Shown here: positions 1-9,390 of the stretch, one piece after another
How positions within the stretch are numbered: position 1 is the stretch's first letter
Layout of the letters: each line of letters begins with the position of its first letter
Assembly: GCA_027592945.1 (NCBI GenBank)
Contig: JAQCJP010000006.1
Coordinates: 1 to 37,934 of the forward strand
Origin: Planctomycetota bacterium
GTDB lineage: Bacteria > Planctomycetota > Planctomycetia > Pirellulales > UBA1268
Length of the DNA: 37,934 nt
Reading direction: 5' to 3'
Made by a program: the position numbers and the translations under genes
The notes under the pieces: model-generated
Told to the model about the DNA's origin: nothing
Database searches by the model: none
The model's input: the letters and a program-made list of their open reading frames with translations, nothing else

Positions 1-57
1 AGCGTCCGGCGAGATGGCACGGGCCCACCCCGAAGCCCGCGCGAGGAGAACCTTCTC

Positions 58-63
58 TATACT
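58..63 (+). promoter_or_regulatory. possible -10 box (TATACT) placed for a leaderless or very short-leader mRNA
   Basis: TATACT lies 7 nt before the ATG at 71, so a start site about 7 nt downstream of the box would fall on or next to the ATG. No Shine-Dalgarno sequence precedes that ATG. No convincing -35 hexamer is visible, so this is a composition-based suggestion only. Confidence 0.25.
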
Positions 64-70
64 CCTTCCC

Positions 71-1288
71 ATGCGTCCCGTCATTGTCTGCGGTCTCGGT
101 CGGTTTGGGCTCCAAGTGGTGGAGGCCCTGCGGGGCTGCGGCTGCCCGGTGACGGTCGTCTCCGACGGCAACACCAGCCCGGAGCGGGTCGAGCGGGCCG
201 AGGCGGCCGGGGCCCGCTTCGTGCGGGGCGATTTTCGGACGCCGGCCGCCCGTCGGGAAGCGGGCCTCGCCGACGCTCAGGCGGTCGTGATCACGACCGC
301 CAGCGATGTCGACAACCTCGAGGCGGCCCTCGAGGTTCGCGGCGAGGCGGCAGATGTTCGCGTCGTGATGCGACACTCGCAGCCGCGGCTCTCAAAGCGG
401 TTTGAAACCGACTTCGGAATCGTGGCGGCCATGGCACCGGCAGAGCTGGCCGCCGGGGCGTTCGTCGAGGCGGCCATGGCCACGCCCACCTACGCTCCGT
501 CGCTGCCCCGCACGCAGCAGCGGCTGAAAATCCCGCGGCGGCCGATCCGGCCGGAGTTTGTGGCGATCCCGCTGCTGCTGGTGGCGATCTACGCCGCGGC
601 GATTGTGGTCTTCCACATCACGCTCGATCTCAGCTGGGTCGACGCCACCTACTTCGCCACGACCGTCGTCACGACCGTCGGCTTCGGCGACATCAACCTT
701 CACGACGCCCCTGCCTGGGTCAAGCTCTTCGGCGTGGCCCTGATGTTCGCCGGGGTGCTTTTGATCGCGATGACCGCGTCGCTGCTGGCGGTGTTTGTCG
801 TCACCGGGACGGCCGACCATCTCCGCAACGAGTTCCGCGCCCGCAAGCTTCGCAACCACGTGGTCGTCTGCGGGATCGGTTCGGTCGGCACGGCGGTGGC
901 CCGCGACCTGCACGAGCGGGGCAACCTCGTGGTGGTGATCGATCCCGCCGCCGATGACGAACTGCATCGCGAGACCAACCCCCGCTGTCCGGTGATCGTC
1001 GGCGATGCGACCCGGCCGGTCATCCTCCATCGAGCCGGCATCGAGCGGGCCCGGGCCCTCGTCGCCTGCACGAGCAACGACGCCCTCAATCTCGAGATCG
1101 GCCTCACCGCCCAGTCGGTGGCCGAAGCCCGGCGGGCGGAGCGGCCGCTGCGGCTGGTGCTCCGCTGCTTCGACGCCGACCTGGCACGGCGGATTCACGC
1201 CGTGTCTGATAACTACACGCTTCTCTCCGAGGCCAAGATCGCCGCGGAAGTCTTTGTCCAGCGGGCCCTGGCCGAGCCCCCCGCCTGA
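71..1288 (+). CDS. potassium channel protein with RCK (TrkA-N) domains on both sides of the pore
   Basis: A 405-residue protein read as a two-TM ion channel that passes K+ and is gated by nucleotide-binding RCK domains. A first Rossmann-type TrkA-N domain begins at the N-terminus (GLGRFG, residues 8-13). A hydrophobic helix follows (about 164-184), then a pore loop with the K+ selectivity filter TVGFGD (202-207) and a second helix (about 217-245). A second TrkA-N domain starts with GIGSVG (268-273). No TrkA-C domain follows; the protein ends about 130 residues after that glycine motif. I chose the ATG at 71 because the family homology starts there; the in-frame ATG at 14 would add 19 residues unlike the family. 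The next gene starts 10 bp downstream, so the two are probably co-transcribed ion transporters of the inner membrane. Having RCK domains on both sides of one pore is unusual against the common pore-RCK order. Confidence 0.85.
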   Translation: MRPVIVCGLGRFGLQVVEALRGCGCPVTVVSDGNTSPERVERAEAAGARFVRGDFRTPAARREAGLADAQAVVITTASDVDNLEAALEVRGEAADVRVVMRHSQPRLSKRFETDFGIVAAMAPAELAAGAFVEAAMATPTYAPSLPRTQQRLKIPRRPIRPEFVAIPLLLVAIYAAAIVVFHITLDLSWVDATYFATTVVTTVGFGDINLHDAPAWVKLFGVALMFAGVLLIAMTASLLAVFVVTGTADHLRNEFRARKLRNHVVVCGIGSVGTAVARDLHERGNLVVVIDPAADDELHRETNPRCPVIVGDATRPVILHRAGIERARALVACTSNDALNLEIGLTAQSVAEARRAERPLRLVLRCFDADLARRIHAVSDNYTLLSEAKIAAEVFVQRALAEPPA

Positions 1289-1298
1289 CCCGCCCGCC

Positions 1299-2294
1299 AT
1301 GCCCGCTTCTCCCGCCAATGCGTCCCACCTGGGCGACCCGGTCAGCCGCCACATGCGGACTGACTTCGCCCGGCTCCAGCCTGACCACACGGTCGGCGAG
1401 GCGATTGCCGCCGCCCGGGCCGCTCCGCCGGCCGGCCGGATCATCTACCTCTACGTGCTCGACGCCGAGGACCGCCTCGAGGGCATCGTGCCGACCCGGC
1501 GGCTGCTGCTCTCACCCGACGCCACGCCGATCCGCGAGCTGATGGTCACCAGGGTGGTGACGATTCCCGCCGCGGCCACGGTGCTCGACGCCTGCGAGTT
1601 CTTCCTGCTCCATAAGTTTCTCGCCTTTCCGGTGGTCGACGAAGACCGCCGGATGCTCGGGATCGTCGATGTCGATCTCTACACAGAAGAACTGGCCGAT
1701 CTCGATCGTCGTGAAGATCTCGACGACCTCTTCCAACTGATCGGCGTGCATCTCGAAGATTCGCAGGCACGGTCGCCCGTGGCGGCCTTCCGCAGCCGCT
1801 TCCCCTGGCTGGTGGCCAACATCGCCGGCGGGATCGTGGCCGCCTTTCTGTCGGGGCTCTTCCAGGCGGAACTTGAAAAGGCCGTCGCCCTGGCGATGTT
1901 CATTCCGGTGGTCCTGGCCCTGGCCGAGAGCGTGGCGATCCAGTCGGTGAGCATCGCCCTGCAGCGGCTCCACGGCCGCCGCCCGTCGCTGGCGGGCATC
2001 CTCCGGGCGGTGCGGCACGAGTCGCTCACCGGCGTGATGCTGGGCGGGGCCAGTGCTCTGGCCGTGGCGGTGGTGGCCCTGGCCTGGCTCGGGCAGAAGA
2101 CGGTGGCCGTCGCCCTGCTCGGCGGGATCACCGGCGGCGTCGCCTGCGCCGCGGCGATCGGGGTGGCGATGCCCAACCTCCTGCGGCTCTTCGCCCGCGA
2201 GCCGCAGGTGGCTGCCGGGCCAGTCGCCCTGGCCGCCACCGACATGGTCACCCTGACGATCTACCTCTCGCTGGCCCGCCAACTGCTCGGCTGA
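1299..2294 (+). CDS. short MgtE-like divalent cation transporter with CBS pair
   Basis: A 331-residue inner-membrane protein. Residues about 12-135 form two CBS domains (HTVGEAI in the first, IPAAATVLDACEFF and FPVVDEDRRMLGIVD in the second). Residues about 165-331 resemble the MgtE membrane domain, with several hydrophobic segments starting at LVANIAGGIVAAFLSGLFQ (171-189). Canonical MgtE has an N-terminal superhelical domain before the CBS pair; it is absent here. Two usual MgtE motifs are changed: the GGNAGTQ-like stretch reads AESVAIQS, and the DPAVASGP-like stretch reads EPQVAAGP. The acidic residue in the last helix region (TD, Asp315) is kept. The ATG at 1299 is chosen because the CBS homology begins soon after and it lies 10 bp behind the channel gene. 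Mg2+ is the family substrate, but altered motifs make the substrate uncertain. Confidence 0.75.
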   Translation: MPASPANASHLGDPVSRHMRTDFARLQPDHTVGEAIAAARAAPPAGRIIYLYVLDAEDRLEGIVPTRRLLLSPDATPIRELMVTRVVTIPAAATVLDACEFFLLHKFLAFPVVDEDRRMLGIVDVDLYTEELADLDRREDLDDLFQLIGVHLEDSQARSPVAAFRSRFPWLVANIAGGIVAAFLSGLFQAELEKAVALAMFIPVVLALAESVAIQSVSIALQRLHGRRPSLAGILRAVRHESLTGVMLGGASALAVAVVALAWLGQKTVAVALLGGITGGVACAAAIGVAMPNLLRLFAREPQVAAGPVALAATDMVTLTIYLSLARQLLG

Positions 2295-2309
2295 CGCCGC
2301 TCCAGACGG

Positions 2310-3911
<1,602 letters not shown>

Positions 3912-4048
3912 CGGGGGATTCTCCAGGGCCTTCAGGTTGGGGGCGTTCAAGAACCAGTCACCGCAGGGATCCCGACCGAGGCCGAGGCAGAGAGCCACAC
4001 GGGTGGCCGAGAGCATCAGTGAACGGTTCCCCGAAAGGCCGGAGCCTA

Positions 4049-4064
4049 GCCCCTGGGCAGGGGC
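4049..4064. terminator. GC-rich hairpin without a U tract
   Basis: GCCCCTG (4049-4055) and CAGGGGC (4058-4064) are perfect inverted repeats with a 2-nt centre. The hairpin sits just downstream of the TrkA-C remnant stop on the minus strand and upstream of the sulfatase start. There is no T run, so a terminator role is a guess. Confidence 0.3.
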
Positions 4065-4071
4065 GCCGCAA

Positions 4072-4314
4072 TCAGCCGGCGGGAGCGGCTCGGCCGAAGC
4101 GTTCGATGAACCGCGTCTCCGCCTCGGCATCGCCCACCAGCACCAGCTCGCTCTCCGCCGGCAGCGGCTCGAGGGCGTCGGGGTTGGGATCGAAATGATC
4201 GCCGGCCCCGACGGCGACCACCGTGCAGCCGGGGTCGTGGCGAGCAACGCCGCCTGTTCGACGCGGGCGGCCCGTCCGCATCACCGAGGCGAGAATACCG
4301 ACGAGAAATCGCAT
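4072..4314 (-). pseudogene. orphan TrkA-C (RCK_C) domain remnant
   Basis: The last roughly 50 residues of this 80-codon frame read like the end of a TrkA-C domain: CTVVAVGAGDHFDPNPD, then ALEPLPAESELVLVGDAEAE, then TRFIERFG and a stop. In intact proteins this domain follows a TrkA-N domain of a K+ channel or Trk subunit. Here the upstream part (MRFLVGILASVMRTGRPRRT) has no such domain, and reading the frame back to 4530 adds nothing recognisable. I therefore call it the C-terminal end of a lost gene. The intact channel at 71-1288 lacks exactly this domain, but it lies on the opposite strand about 3 kb away, so a direct relationship is not shown. Translation as an 80-aa stand-alone regulator from the ATG at 4314 cannot be excluded. 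Confidence 0.55.
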
Positions 4315-4454
4315 GGCGGGGTCGATCGAATCGCTGAAGCGGTGGTCAAGGCAGTCCCGACCGACTGATCCAAGACACGATATCATGGAGGCGGGCGGGT
4401 GGACGGCACAGCCCGTGGCCTCGCCCGTCTCGCTTCCTCCTGGAGTTGCGCCGT

Positions 4455-4937
4455 ATGCATGCCTGCTTCCCGAAATCCAGCCTCCGCACGCTCTGCCTGG
4501 TTGCAGCGACGGCATCGGCCGCCATGGCAACGGCCGGCCCGCCGGACTTCGGCGACCACACGTCGGCGACGCTCACGAGCAAGGCCTGGGAGGCCTTGAA
4601 CGCGGGTGACCACGATCTGGTCGCCGCCTACACCGACAAGTGCGAGGAACTCTATGCCCGGGACGCTGCCGCCCAGCAGGCCTCGCTGGAAGACTTTGCG
4701 TCTGGCGACGATGCCCATTCTCATTGGGCGGTGAACGACGTCGGCACCTGCCTGTTCATTCGCGGCGAGTCGCTGACCCAGCAGGGCAAGACGGCCGAGG
4801 CGATCGCCGCCTTCAAGACGCTGATCGATGACTACGGCTACGCCCAGTGCTGGGACACGAAGGGCTGGTTTTGGAAGCCGGCCGAGGCGGCGGCCGGCAA
4901 GCTCAAGCAGTTGGAGTTCGATGCGAAACTCGACTGA
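4455..4937 (+). CDS. small secreted TPR-like protein (planctomycete beta-glucanase-precursor-like family)
   Basis: A 160-residue exported protein with a short n-region, hydrophobic core (TLCLVAATASAAMATAG) and mature start near GPPDFG. The mature part is helical, with two tetratricopeptide-like segments: ATLTSKAWEALNAGDHDLVA and, later, LTQQGKTAEAIAAFKTLIDD. It ends with the distinctive QCWDTKGWFWKPAEAA stretch. That ending recurs in planctomycete proteins often labelled beta-glucanase precursor, although no catalytic domain is visible, so I take it as a TPR-type scaffold or partner. Start: ATG 4455 has GGAG nine bases upstream; an in-frame TTG at 4446 is less likely. Its last 17 bp overlap the start of the hydrolase gene, which implies translational coupling and a joint function with that enzyme. 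Confidence 0.75.
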   Translation: MHACFPKSSLRTLCLVAATASAAMATAGPPDFGDHTSATLTSKAWEALNAGDHDLVAAYTDKCEELYARDAAAQQASLEDFASGDDAHSHWAVNDVGTCLFIRGESLTQQGKTAEAIAAFKTLIDDYGYAQCWDTKGWFWKPAEAAAGKLKQLEFDAKLD

Positions 4938-6315
4938 CGCTCGGCGAAGCATTCTCTGTCGGGGCTGGTGGCCGAGGCCCGCCGCCCGTTGGGCAGTTGC
5001 ATGGCTCGCGGCCACCGCGATCGGCCTGCCGGCCTCGCTCGTCGCGGCCGAGCCGCACCATGGCTCCGTCGTGACCGTCGAGGGAAACTCCGAGACCGGC
5101 TTTCGGCTGCTTCGCAACGGCGAGCCCTTCGTGATCCACGGCGTCGGCGGCACCGCCGACCTCGAACTCCTCGCGGCCTGCGGCGGTAACGCGGTGCGGA
5201 CCTGGCATCTCGCCTCGGTCGAGCCGCCCGTGAAGGGGAAGTCGTTCCTCGACCGCGCCCAGGAGCACGGCCTGGCGGTGACTGTGGGGATCTGGCTGGG
5301 CCACGAGCGACACGGCTTTCGGTACGACGACCCCGAGCAGGTCGAACGTCAGCGGGCGATGGTGGAGGCGGCCGTTCGGAAGGTCAAGGATCACCCGGCA
5401 GTCCTCATCTGGGGACTTGGCAACGAGATGGAGGGACCCAGCGGCACCGGCGACTCGGCGCTCGTCTGGCGGGAGGTCGGTCACCTGGCCGCGCTGATCA
5501 AGCGGCTCGATCCGAATCATCCCGTGATGACCGTCGTTGCCAACGTCAACCCGGCCAAGCTCGCGGCGATCACCGCCCACGCACCCGCCATCGACATCCT
5601 CGGTGTCAACGCCTACGCGGGGGCCGCCGGTATCGGGGCCGCGCTGCGGGACCACGGCTGGCAGAAACCGTATTGCGTCACCGAATACGGCCCGCCCGGC
5701 CCCTGGGAAGTGCCTGAGACCGACTGGCAGGCGCCGATCGAGCCCTCCAGCCGGGCGAAGGCCGCGATCTACAACGCGTCGACCAAGGCGATTCTCGCCG
5801 ACACGGCCCGCGGCGGTTCCGCCGACAGGCCACCGCGATGCCTGGGATGTTTCGCGTTTCTCTGGGGCGCCAAGCAGGAGGCGACGGCGACCTGGTTTGG
5901 AATGCTGCTGCCGTCCGGCGAGAAGACCCTCGTCGTCGACGCGATGACCGACGCCTGGACAGGCCGCTGGCCGGCCAACCGGGCGCCGGTGCTTCGACAG
6001 CATGATGTTCCCCTGGCCGGCCGGCGGCTGGAGCCTGGCCAGACGGTGGCAGTGGAGGTGACCTACAAGGATCCCGAGGGAGACCAGCTGACCTACGAGT
6101 GGGAGGTGGTCAAGGAGAGCACCGACCGGCGGGAGGGGGGCGACGCCGAGGCCCGCCCCGATTCGGTGCCCGGCTGCATCAGCGAGGCCGATGACGAGGG
6201 CCGAGCAACGGTCACCCTCCCAGCAACGCCAGGCGGCTACCGGCTGTTCGTGACCGTCCGCGACGGCCACGGCTCCGGCTGCAGCGACAACTGGCCGTTT
6301 TTCGTGAACCCCTAG
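4921..6315 (+). CDS. GH2-like TIM-barrel glycoside hydrolase with C-terminal Ig-like domain
   Basis: A 464-residue exported enzyme of the GH-A clan type. A basic n-region and hydrophobic stretch (AVAWLAATAIGLPASLVAAE, about 25-44) form the signal peptide. FRLLRNGEPFVIHGVGG opens the TIM barrel as in GH2 enzymes. The putative acid/base is E169 in WGLGNEMEG and the putative nucleophile is E255 in TEYGPPGPWE. Residues about 345-462 form a beta-rich domain (VEVTYKDPEGDQLTYEWEV, YRLFVTVRDGHG), like bacterial Ig/PKD folds. ATG 4921 is chosen because it starts the signal peptide and has GGAG four bases upstream; earlier in-frame codons lie inside the previous gene. The 17-bp overlap with the TPR-like gene suggests one operon. 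Substrate is unknown; beta-glucan is suggested only by the neighbour's family name. Confidence 0.75.
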   Translation: MRNSTDARRSILCRGWWPRPAARWAVAWLAATAIGLPASLVAAEPHHGSVVTVEGNSETGFRLLRNGEPFVIHGVGGTADLELLAACGGNAVRTWHLASVEPPVKGKSFLDRAQEHGLAVTVGIWLGHERHGFRYDDPEQVERQRAMVEAAVRKVKDHPAVLIWGLGNEMEGPSGTGDSALVWREVGHLAALIKRLDPNHPVMTVVANVNPAKLAAITAHAPAIDILGVNAYAGAAGIGAALRDHGWQKPYCVTEYGPPGPWEVPETDWQAPIEPSSRAKAAIYNASTKAILADTARGGSADRPPRCLGCFAFLWGAKQEATATWFGMLLPSGEKTLVVDAMTDAWTGRWPANRAPVLRQHDVPLAGRRLEPGQTVAVEVTYKDPEGDQLTYEWEVVKESTDRREGGDAEARPDSVPGCISEADDEGRATVTLPATPGGYRLFVTVRDGHGSGCSDNWPFFVNP

Positions 6316-6348
6316 CCGGCGACGACCCGCCCATCGCCCCGTCGGCTA
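6313..6348 (+). terminator. imperfect hairpin after the GH2-like gene
   Basis: TAGCCG (starting in the stop codon) pairs with CGGCTA at 6343-6348, and inner GACG pairs with CGTC, with a small bulge. There is no T run. TACACT at 6347-6352 within its right arm could alternatively act as a -10 element for the next gene. Weak evidence for either role. Confidence 0.25.
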
Positions 6349-6418
6349 CACTCGTCGGCGGCGGGCTTCGTCGCCAGGGCGTCACGGGCCGCCAGCATCA
6401 TCTGGAGATTGTGTTGTT

Positions 6419-7912
6419 ATGGCCGCGCTCAATCCTGTCCTGCTCCTGATCGGCGGCGAGTGGACGCCCCTGACCGGCCGACCGACCACGCCGGTCCACA
6501 ATCCCTCCAGCGGCGAGGTGATCGCCGAGACGCCGCTGGCCGGTGCCGAGACGGTCGACCAGGCCGTCCAAGCGGCCGCCGCGGCCTTCCCTGCCTGGAT
6601 GGAGACGCCCCCAGTCGACCGGGCCCGGATTCTCTTCCGGCTCAAGGTGATGCTCGAAGACCGCTTCGACGAGCTCGCTCAAAGCGTGACCCGCGAGCAT
6701 GGCAAGACCCTGGCCGAGGCCCGCGGCGACGTCCGCCGCGGCCTGGAAAACATCGAGTTCGCCTGCGGGATTCCGAGCCTCCTGATGGGAGAGTCGCTCG
6801 AGAACGTGGCCCGTGGCATCGACTGCGACACGATCCGCCAGCCGCTTGGCGTGGTCGCGGGGATTACGCCCTTCAACTTCCCGGCGATGGTTCCGCTCTG
6901 GATGTGGCCCCTGGCGATCGCCTGCGGCAACACCTTTGTGCTCAAGCCGAGCGACAAGGTGCCGCTGACGACCAACCTGATCGCCGCAGCCGCCCTCGAG
7001 GCGGGCCTGCCACCCGGCGTGCTCAACGTCGTCCACGGCGGCCGCGAGGCGGTCGACGCGATCATCGACCATCCCACGATCAAGGCGATCTCATTCGTCG
7101 GCTCGACCCCCGTGGCCCGCGAGATCCACGCCCGCGGCACCGCTCGCGGCAAGCGGGTGCAGGCGGCCGGCGGCGCCAAGAACTTCGTGCTCGTGATGCC
7201 CGACGCCGACATCGGCCCGACCGCCACGGGCATCATGGAGGCGGCCTTCGGCTGCGCCGGCGAGCGGTGCATGGCCGGCTCGACCGCGATCGCGATCGGC
7301 ACGGCGGCCGACTCGGTGCTGCCGGAGCTGGTCGATGTCGTCTCGAAGATCAAGGTCGCCCCGACCGACCGCGATCCGGCCGCCGGGATGGGCCCGGTGA
7401 TCACCCGCGAGCACCAGTCGCGGGTCTGCGAGCTGATCAGCCAGGCGGCCGACGCCGGGGCCCAGCCCCTCACCGACGGCCGCACGACCCGCGTCCCCGA
7501 GGCCCCCGGCGGCTTCTTCGTCGGCCCGACGGTCCTCGACCACGTCCGGCCGGAGATGGTAACGATGAAGGAGGAGGTCTTCGGGCCGGTGCTCAACGTC
7601 GTGCGGATGGAAGACCTCGACGCGGCGATCGAACTGGCCAACGCCTCTCCCTACGGCAACGGGGCGGCGATCTTCACCCGCAGCGGCAAGGCGGCTCGCG
7701 AATTTCGCCACCGCATCCAGGCGGGGATGGTCGGGATCAACATCGGCGTTCCTGCCCCGCTGGCCTTCTTCCCCTTCTCGGGCTGGCACGCCTCCTTCTT
7801 CGGCGACCTCCACCTCCAGGGCCGCGAAAGCGTCGCCTTCTTCACCCAGCAGAAGGTGACCACCACCCGCTGGTTCAGCTTCGGCGAGGGCACGATCTGG
7901 GCCGACCGCTAG
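6419..7912 (+). CDS. mmsA: CoA-acylating methylmalonate-semialdehyde dehydrogenase
   Basis: A 497-residue aldehyde dehydrogenase, full length for the MmsA/IolA family. These enzymes oxidise (methyl)malonate semialdehyde with NAD and CoA, releasing CO2 and giving propionyl-CoA or acetyl-CoA. The family signature GITPFNFPAMVPLWMWP starts at residue 148, the catalytic cysteine is C284 in GERCMAG, and KEEVFGPVL is near the C-terminus. No signal peptide: cytoplasmic. ATG 6419 is the first plausible start; GGAG lies 12 bases upstream. Dihydropyrimidinase follows after 22 bp, and this pairing points to reductive pyrimidine breakdown: uracil or thymine yields beta-alanine or beta-aminoisobutyrate, then these semialdehydes. 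Valine and inositol pathways also use this enzyme, so the context decides. The other pyrimidine-pathway enzymes (dihydropyrimidine dehydrogenase, beta-ureidopropionase, transaminase) are not in the window. Confidence 0.93.
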   Translation: MAALNPVLLLIGGEWTPLTGRPTTPVHNPSSGEVIAETPLAGAETVDQAVQAAAAAFPAWMETPPVDRARILFRLKVMLEDRFDELAQSVTREHGKTLAEARGDVRRGLENIEFACGIPSLLMGESLENVARGIDCDTIRQPLGVVAGITPFNFPAMVPLWMWPLAIACGNTFVLKPSDKVPLTTNLIAAAALEAGLPPGVLNVVHGGREAVDAIIDHPTIKAISFVGSTPVAREIHARGTARGKRVQAAGGAKNFVLVMPDADIGPTATGIMEAAFGCAGERCMAGSTAIAIGTAADSVLPELVDVVSKIKVAPTDRDPAAGMGPVITREHQSRVCELISQAADAGAQPLTDGRTTRVPEAPGGFFVGPTVLDHVRPEMVTMKEEVFGPVLNVVRMEDLDAAIELANASPYGNGAAIFTRSGKAAREFRHRIQAGMVGINIGVPAPLAFFPFSGWHASFFGDLHLQGRESVAFFTQQKVTTTRWFSFGEGTIWADR

Positions 7913-7934
7913 CAGTTCCCCGTGAGACCACTCG

Positions 7935-9320
7935 ATGACGCTTCTGATCACGAACGCCGACATCGTCAACGCCGACAGCCGCTACACGGCCGATATCCTC
8001 TGCGAGGGTGACTCGATCGCCAGGATCGACCGCAGGATCACGCCGCCGGCTGGGGCCGAGGTGATCGACGCGGCCGGCCGGCCGGTCTTCCCCGGCTTCA
8101 TCGACCCCCACACCCACATCTACCTGCCCTTCATGGGCACCTTCTCCAAGGACGACTACGAGACCGGCACCAAGGCGGCTCTCGCTGGCGGCACGACCAC
8201 GATCTTCGAGATGGTCTGCCCCGGCCGCGAGATGTCGCACACCGAGGGATTCGCCCTCTGGCAGCGCCAGGCCGAGGGCAAGGCCTGCTGCGACTATTCC
8301 TTCCACCTGGGCGTCACCCACTTCGACGAGCATTCCCCGGCCCAGCTTCGTGAGATCGTGGCGGCCGGCGTGCAGAGCTTCAAGATCTTCCTCGCCTACA
8401 AGGGGGCCCTGGGGGTCGACGACCTCGAACTCTGGGAGACGCTCACGCTGGCGAAGGAACTCGGTGTCGTCGTCACCGCCCACTGCGAGAACGAAACCCT
8501 GATCGCCGCGATGCAGGCGAAGTTGCTCGCCGCCGGCCGGACCGGCCCGGAGGCCCACCACGACAGCCGGCCGCCGGCGGTCGAGGCCGAGGGGGTCCAC
8601 CATCTCTGCGCCTTCGCCGGCCTGACCGGGGCGACGGTCTACGTCGTCCACCTCTCCTGCCGGGAGGCCCTCCGGACGGCGCTGGCCGCCCGGGAGCGAG
8701 GCGTGAAGGTCTTGGTCGAGACATTGATCCAATACCTCCTGCTCGACAAGACCTGGGCGGAGCGGCCCGGCTTCGAGGGGGCGAAATACGTGATGTCGCC
8801 GCCGCTGCGGGACGCCTCGAATCAGGCAGTCCTCTGGAATGCCCTGGCCGCCGGCCTCGTTCAGACGGTGGCCACCGACCATGCCCCCTTCGACTTCGCC
8901 ACCCAGAAGCCGATGGGCAAGGACGACTTCACCAAGATCCCCAACGGGATCCCGGCGATCGAAGACCGGGTCACGCTGCTCTGGACCCACGGCGTCAAGG
9001 CCGGCCGGCTCACGCCCGAGCAGTTCGTGGCGGTGGCGAGCACGAATGCCGCCAAGATCTTCGGCCTCTGGCCGAAGAAGGGGGTGATCCAGCCCGGGGC
9101 CGACGCCGACCTCGTCATCTGGGATCCCGACTACCGCGGCACGATCACGGCCGCGAAGCAGCACCAGGCGGTCGACTACAACGCCTTCGAGGGGATGGCG
9201 ATCGAGGGCCGGCCGGCCGTGGTCACCGTCCGCGGCGAGCCGGTCGTTCGCGACGGCAAGTTCTGCGGGACGGTCGGCCGCGGCCGGTTCCTCAAGCGGT
9301 CGACGGCCGCCGGACGGTGA
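7935..9320 (+). CDS. hydA: dihydropyrimidinase / D-hydantoinase
   Basis: A 461-residue cyclic amidohydrolase that opens dihydropyrimidine or hydantoin rings to N-carbamoyl amino acids. All binuclear metal ligands of the family are visible: H59 and H61 in PHTHIYLPFMG, the carboxylated lysine K150 in FKIFLAYKG, H183 in TAHCENE, H239 in VVHLSCREAL and D315 in TDHAPFDF. The length is normal and no signal peptide is present, so it should act in the cytoplasm as an oligomer. It starts 22 bp behind mmsA and is presumably in the same transcript. An NCS1-type nucleobase/hydantoin permease, the usual transport partner, lies 25 kb to the right rather than next door. Specificity between dihydrouracil, hydantoins and related rings cannot be read from the motifs. 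Confidence 0.93.
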   Translation: MTLLITNADIVNADSRYTADILCEGDSIARIDRRITPPAGAEVIDAAGRPVFPGFIDPHTHIYLPFMGTFSKDDYETGTKAALAGGTTTIFEMVCPGREMSHTEGFALWQRQAEGKACCDYSFHLGVTHFDEHSPAQLREIVAAGVQSFKIFLAYKGALGVDDLELWETLTLAKELGVVVTAHCENETLIAAMQAKLLAAGRTGPEAHHDSRPPAVEAEGVHHLCAFAGLTGATVYVVHLSCREALRTALAARERGVKVLVETLIQYLLLDKTWAERPGFEGAKYVMSPPLRDASNQAVLWNALAAGLVQTVATDHAPFDFATQKPMGKDDFTKIPNGIPAIEDRVTLLWTHGVKAGRLTPEQFVAVASTNAAKIFGLWPKKGVIQPGADADLVIWDPDYRGTITAAKQHQAVDYNAFEGMAIEGRPAVVTVRGEPVVRDGKFCGTVGRGRFLKRSTAAGR

Positions 9321-9390
9321 CCGGGCGACCTGCGGATTTCCATTCCGCCCGCTCGGGCCGAACGCGGCGATGCCCCGAGGGAAGACTGGC

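Noticed and set aside
4381-4386. TATCAT before the TPR-like gene, also seen at 34251-34256 before the permease
   Set aside because: Both resemble -10 boxes but neither has a -35 at 16-18 bp. In high-GC DNA such matches are weak evidence.
6409-7938. Plus-strand frame of 509 codons overlapping mmsA in another phase
   Set aside because: Arg/Pro-rich low-complexity translation typical of an out-of-phase high-GC frame; mmsA is unambiguous.
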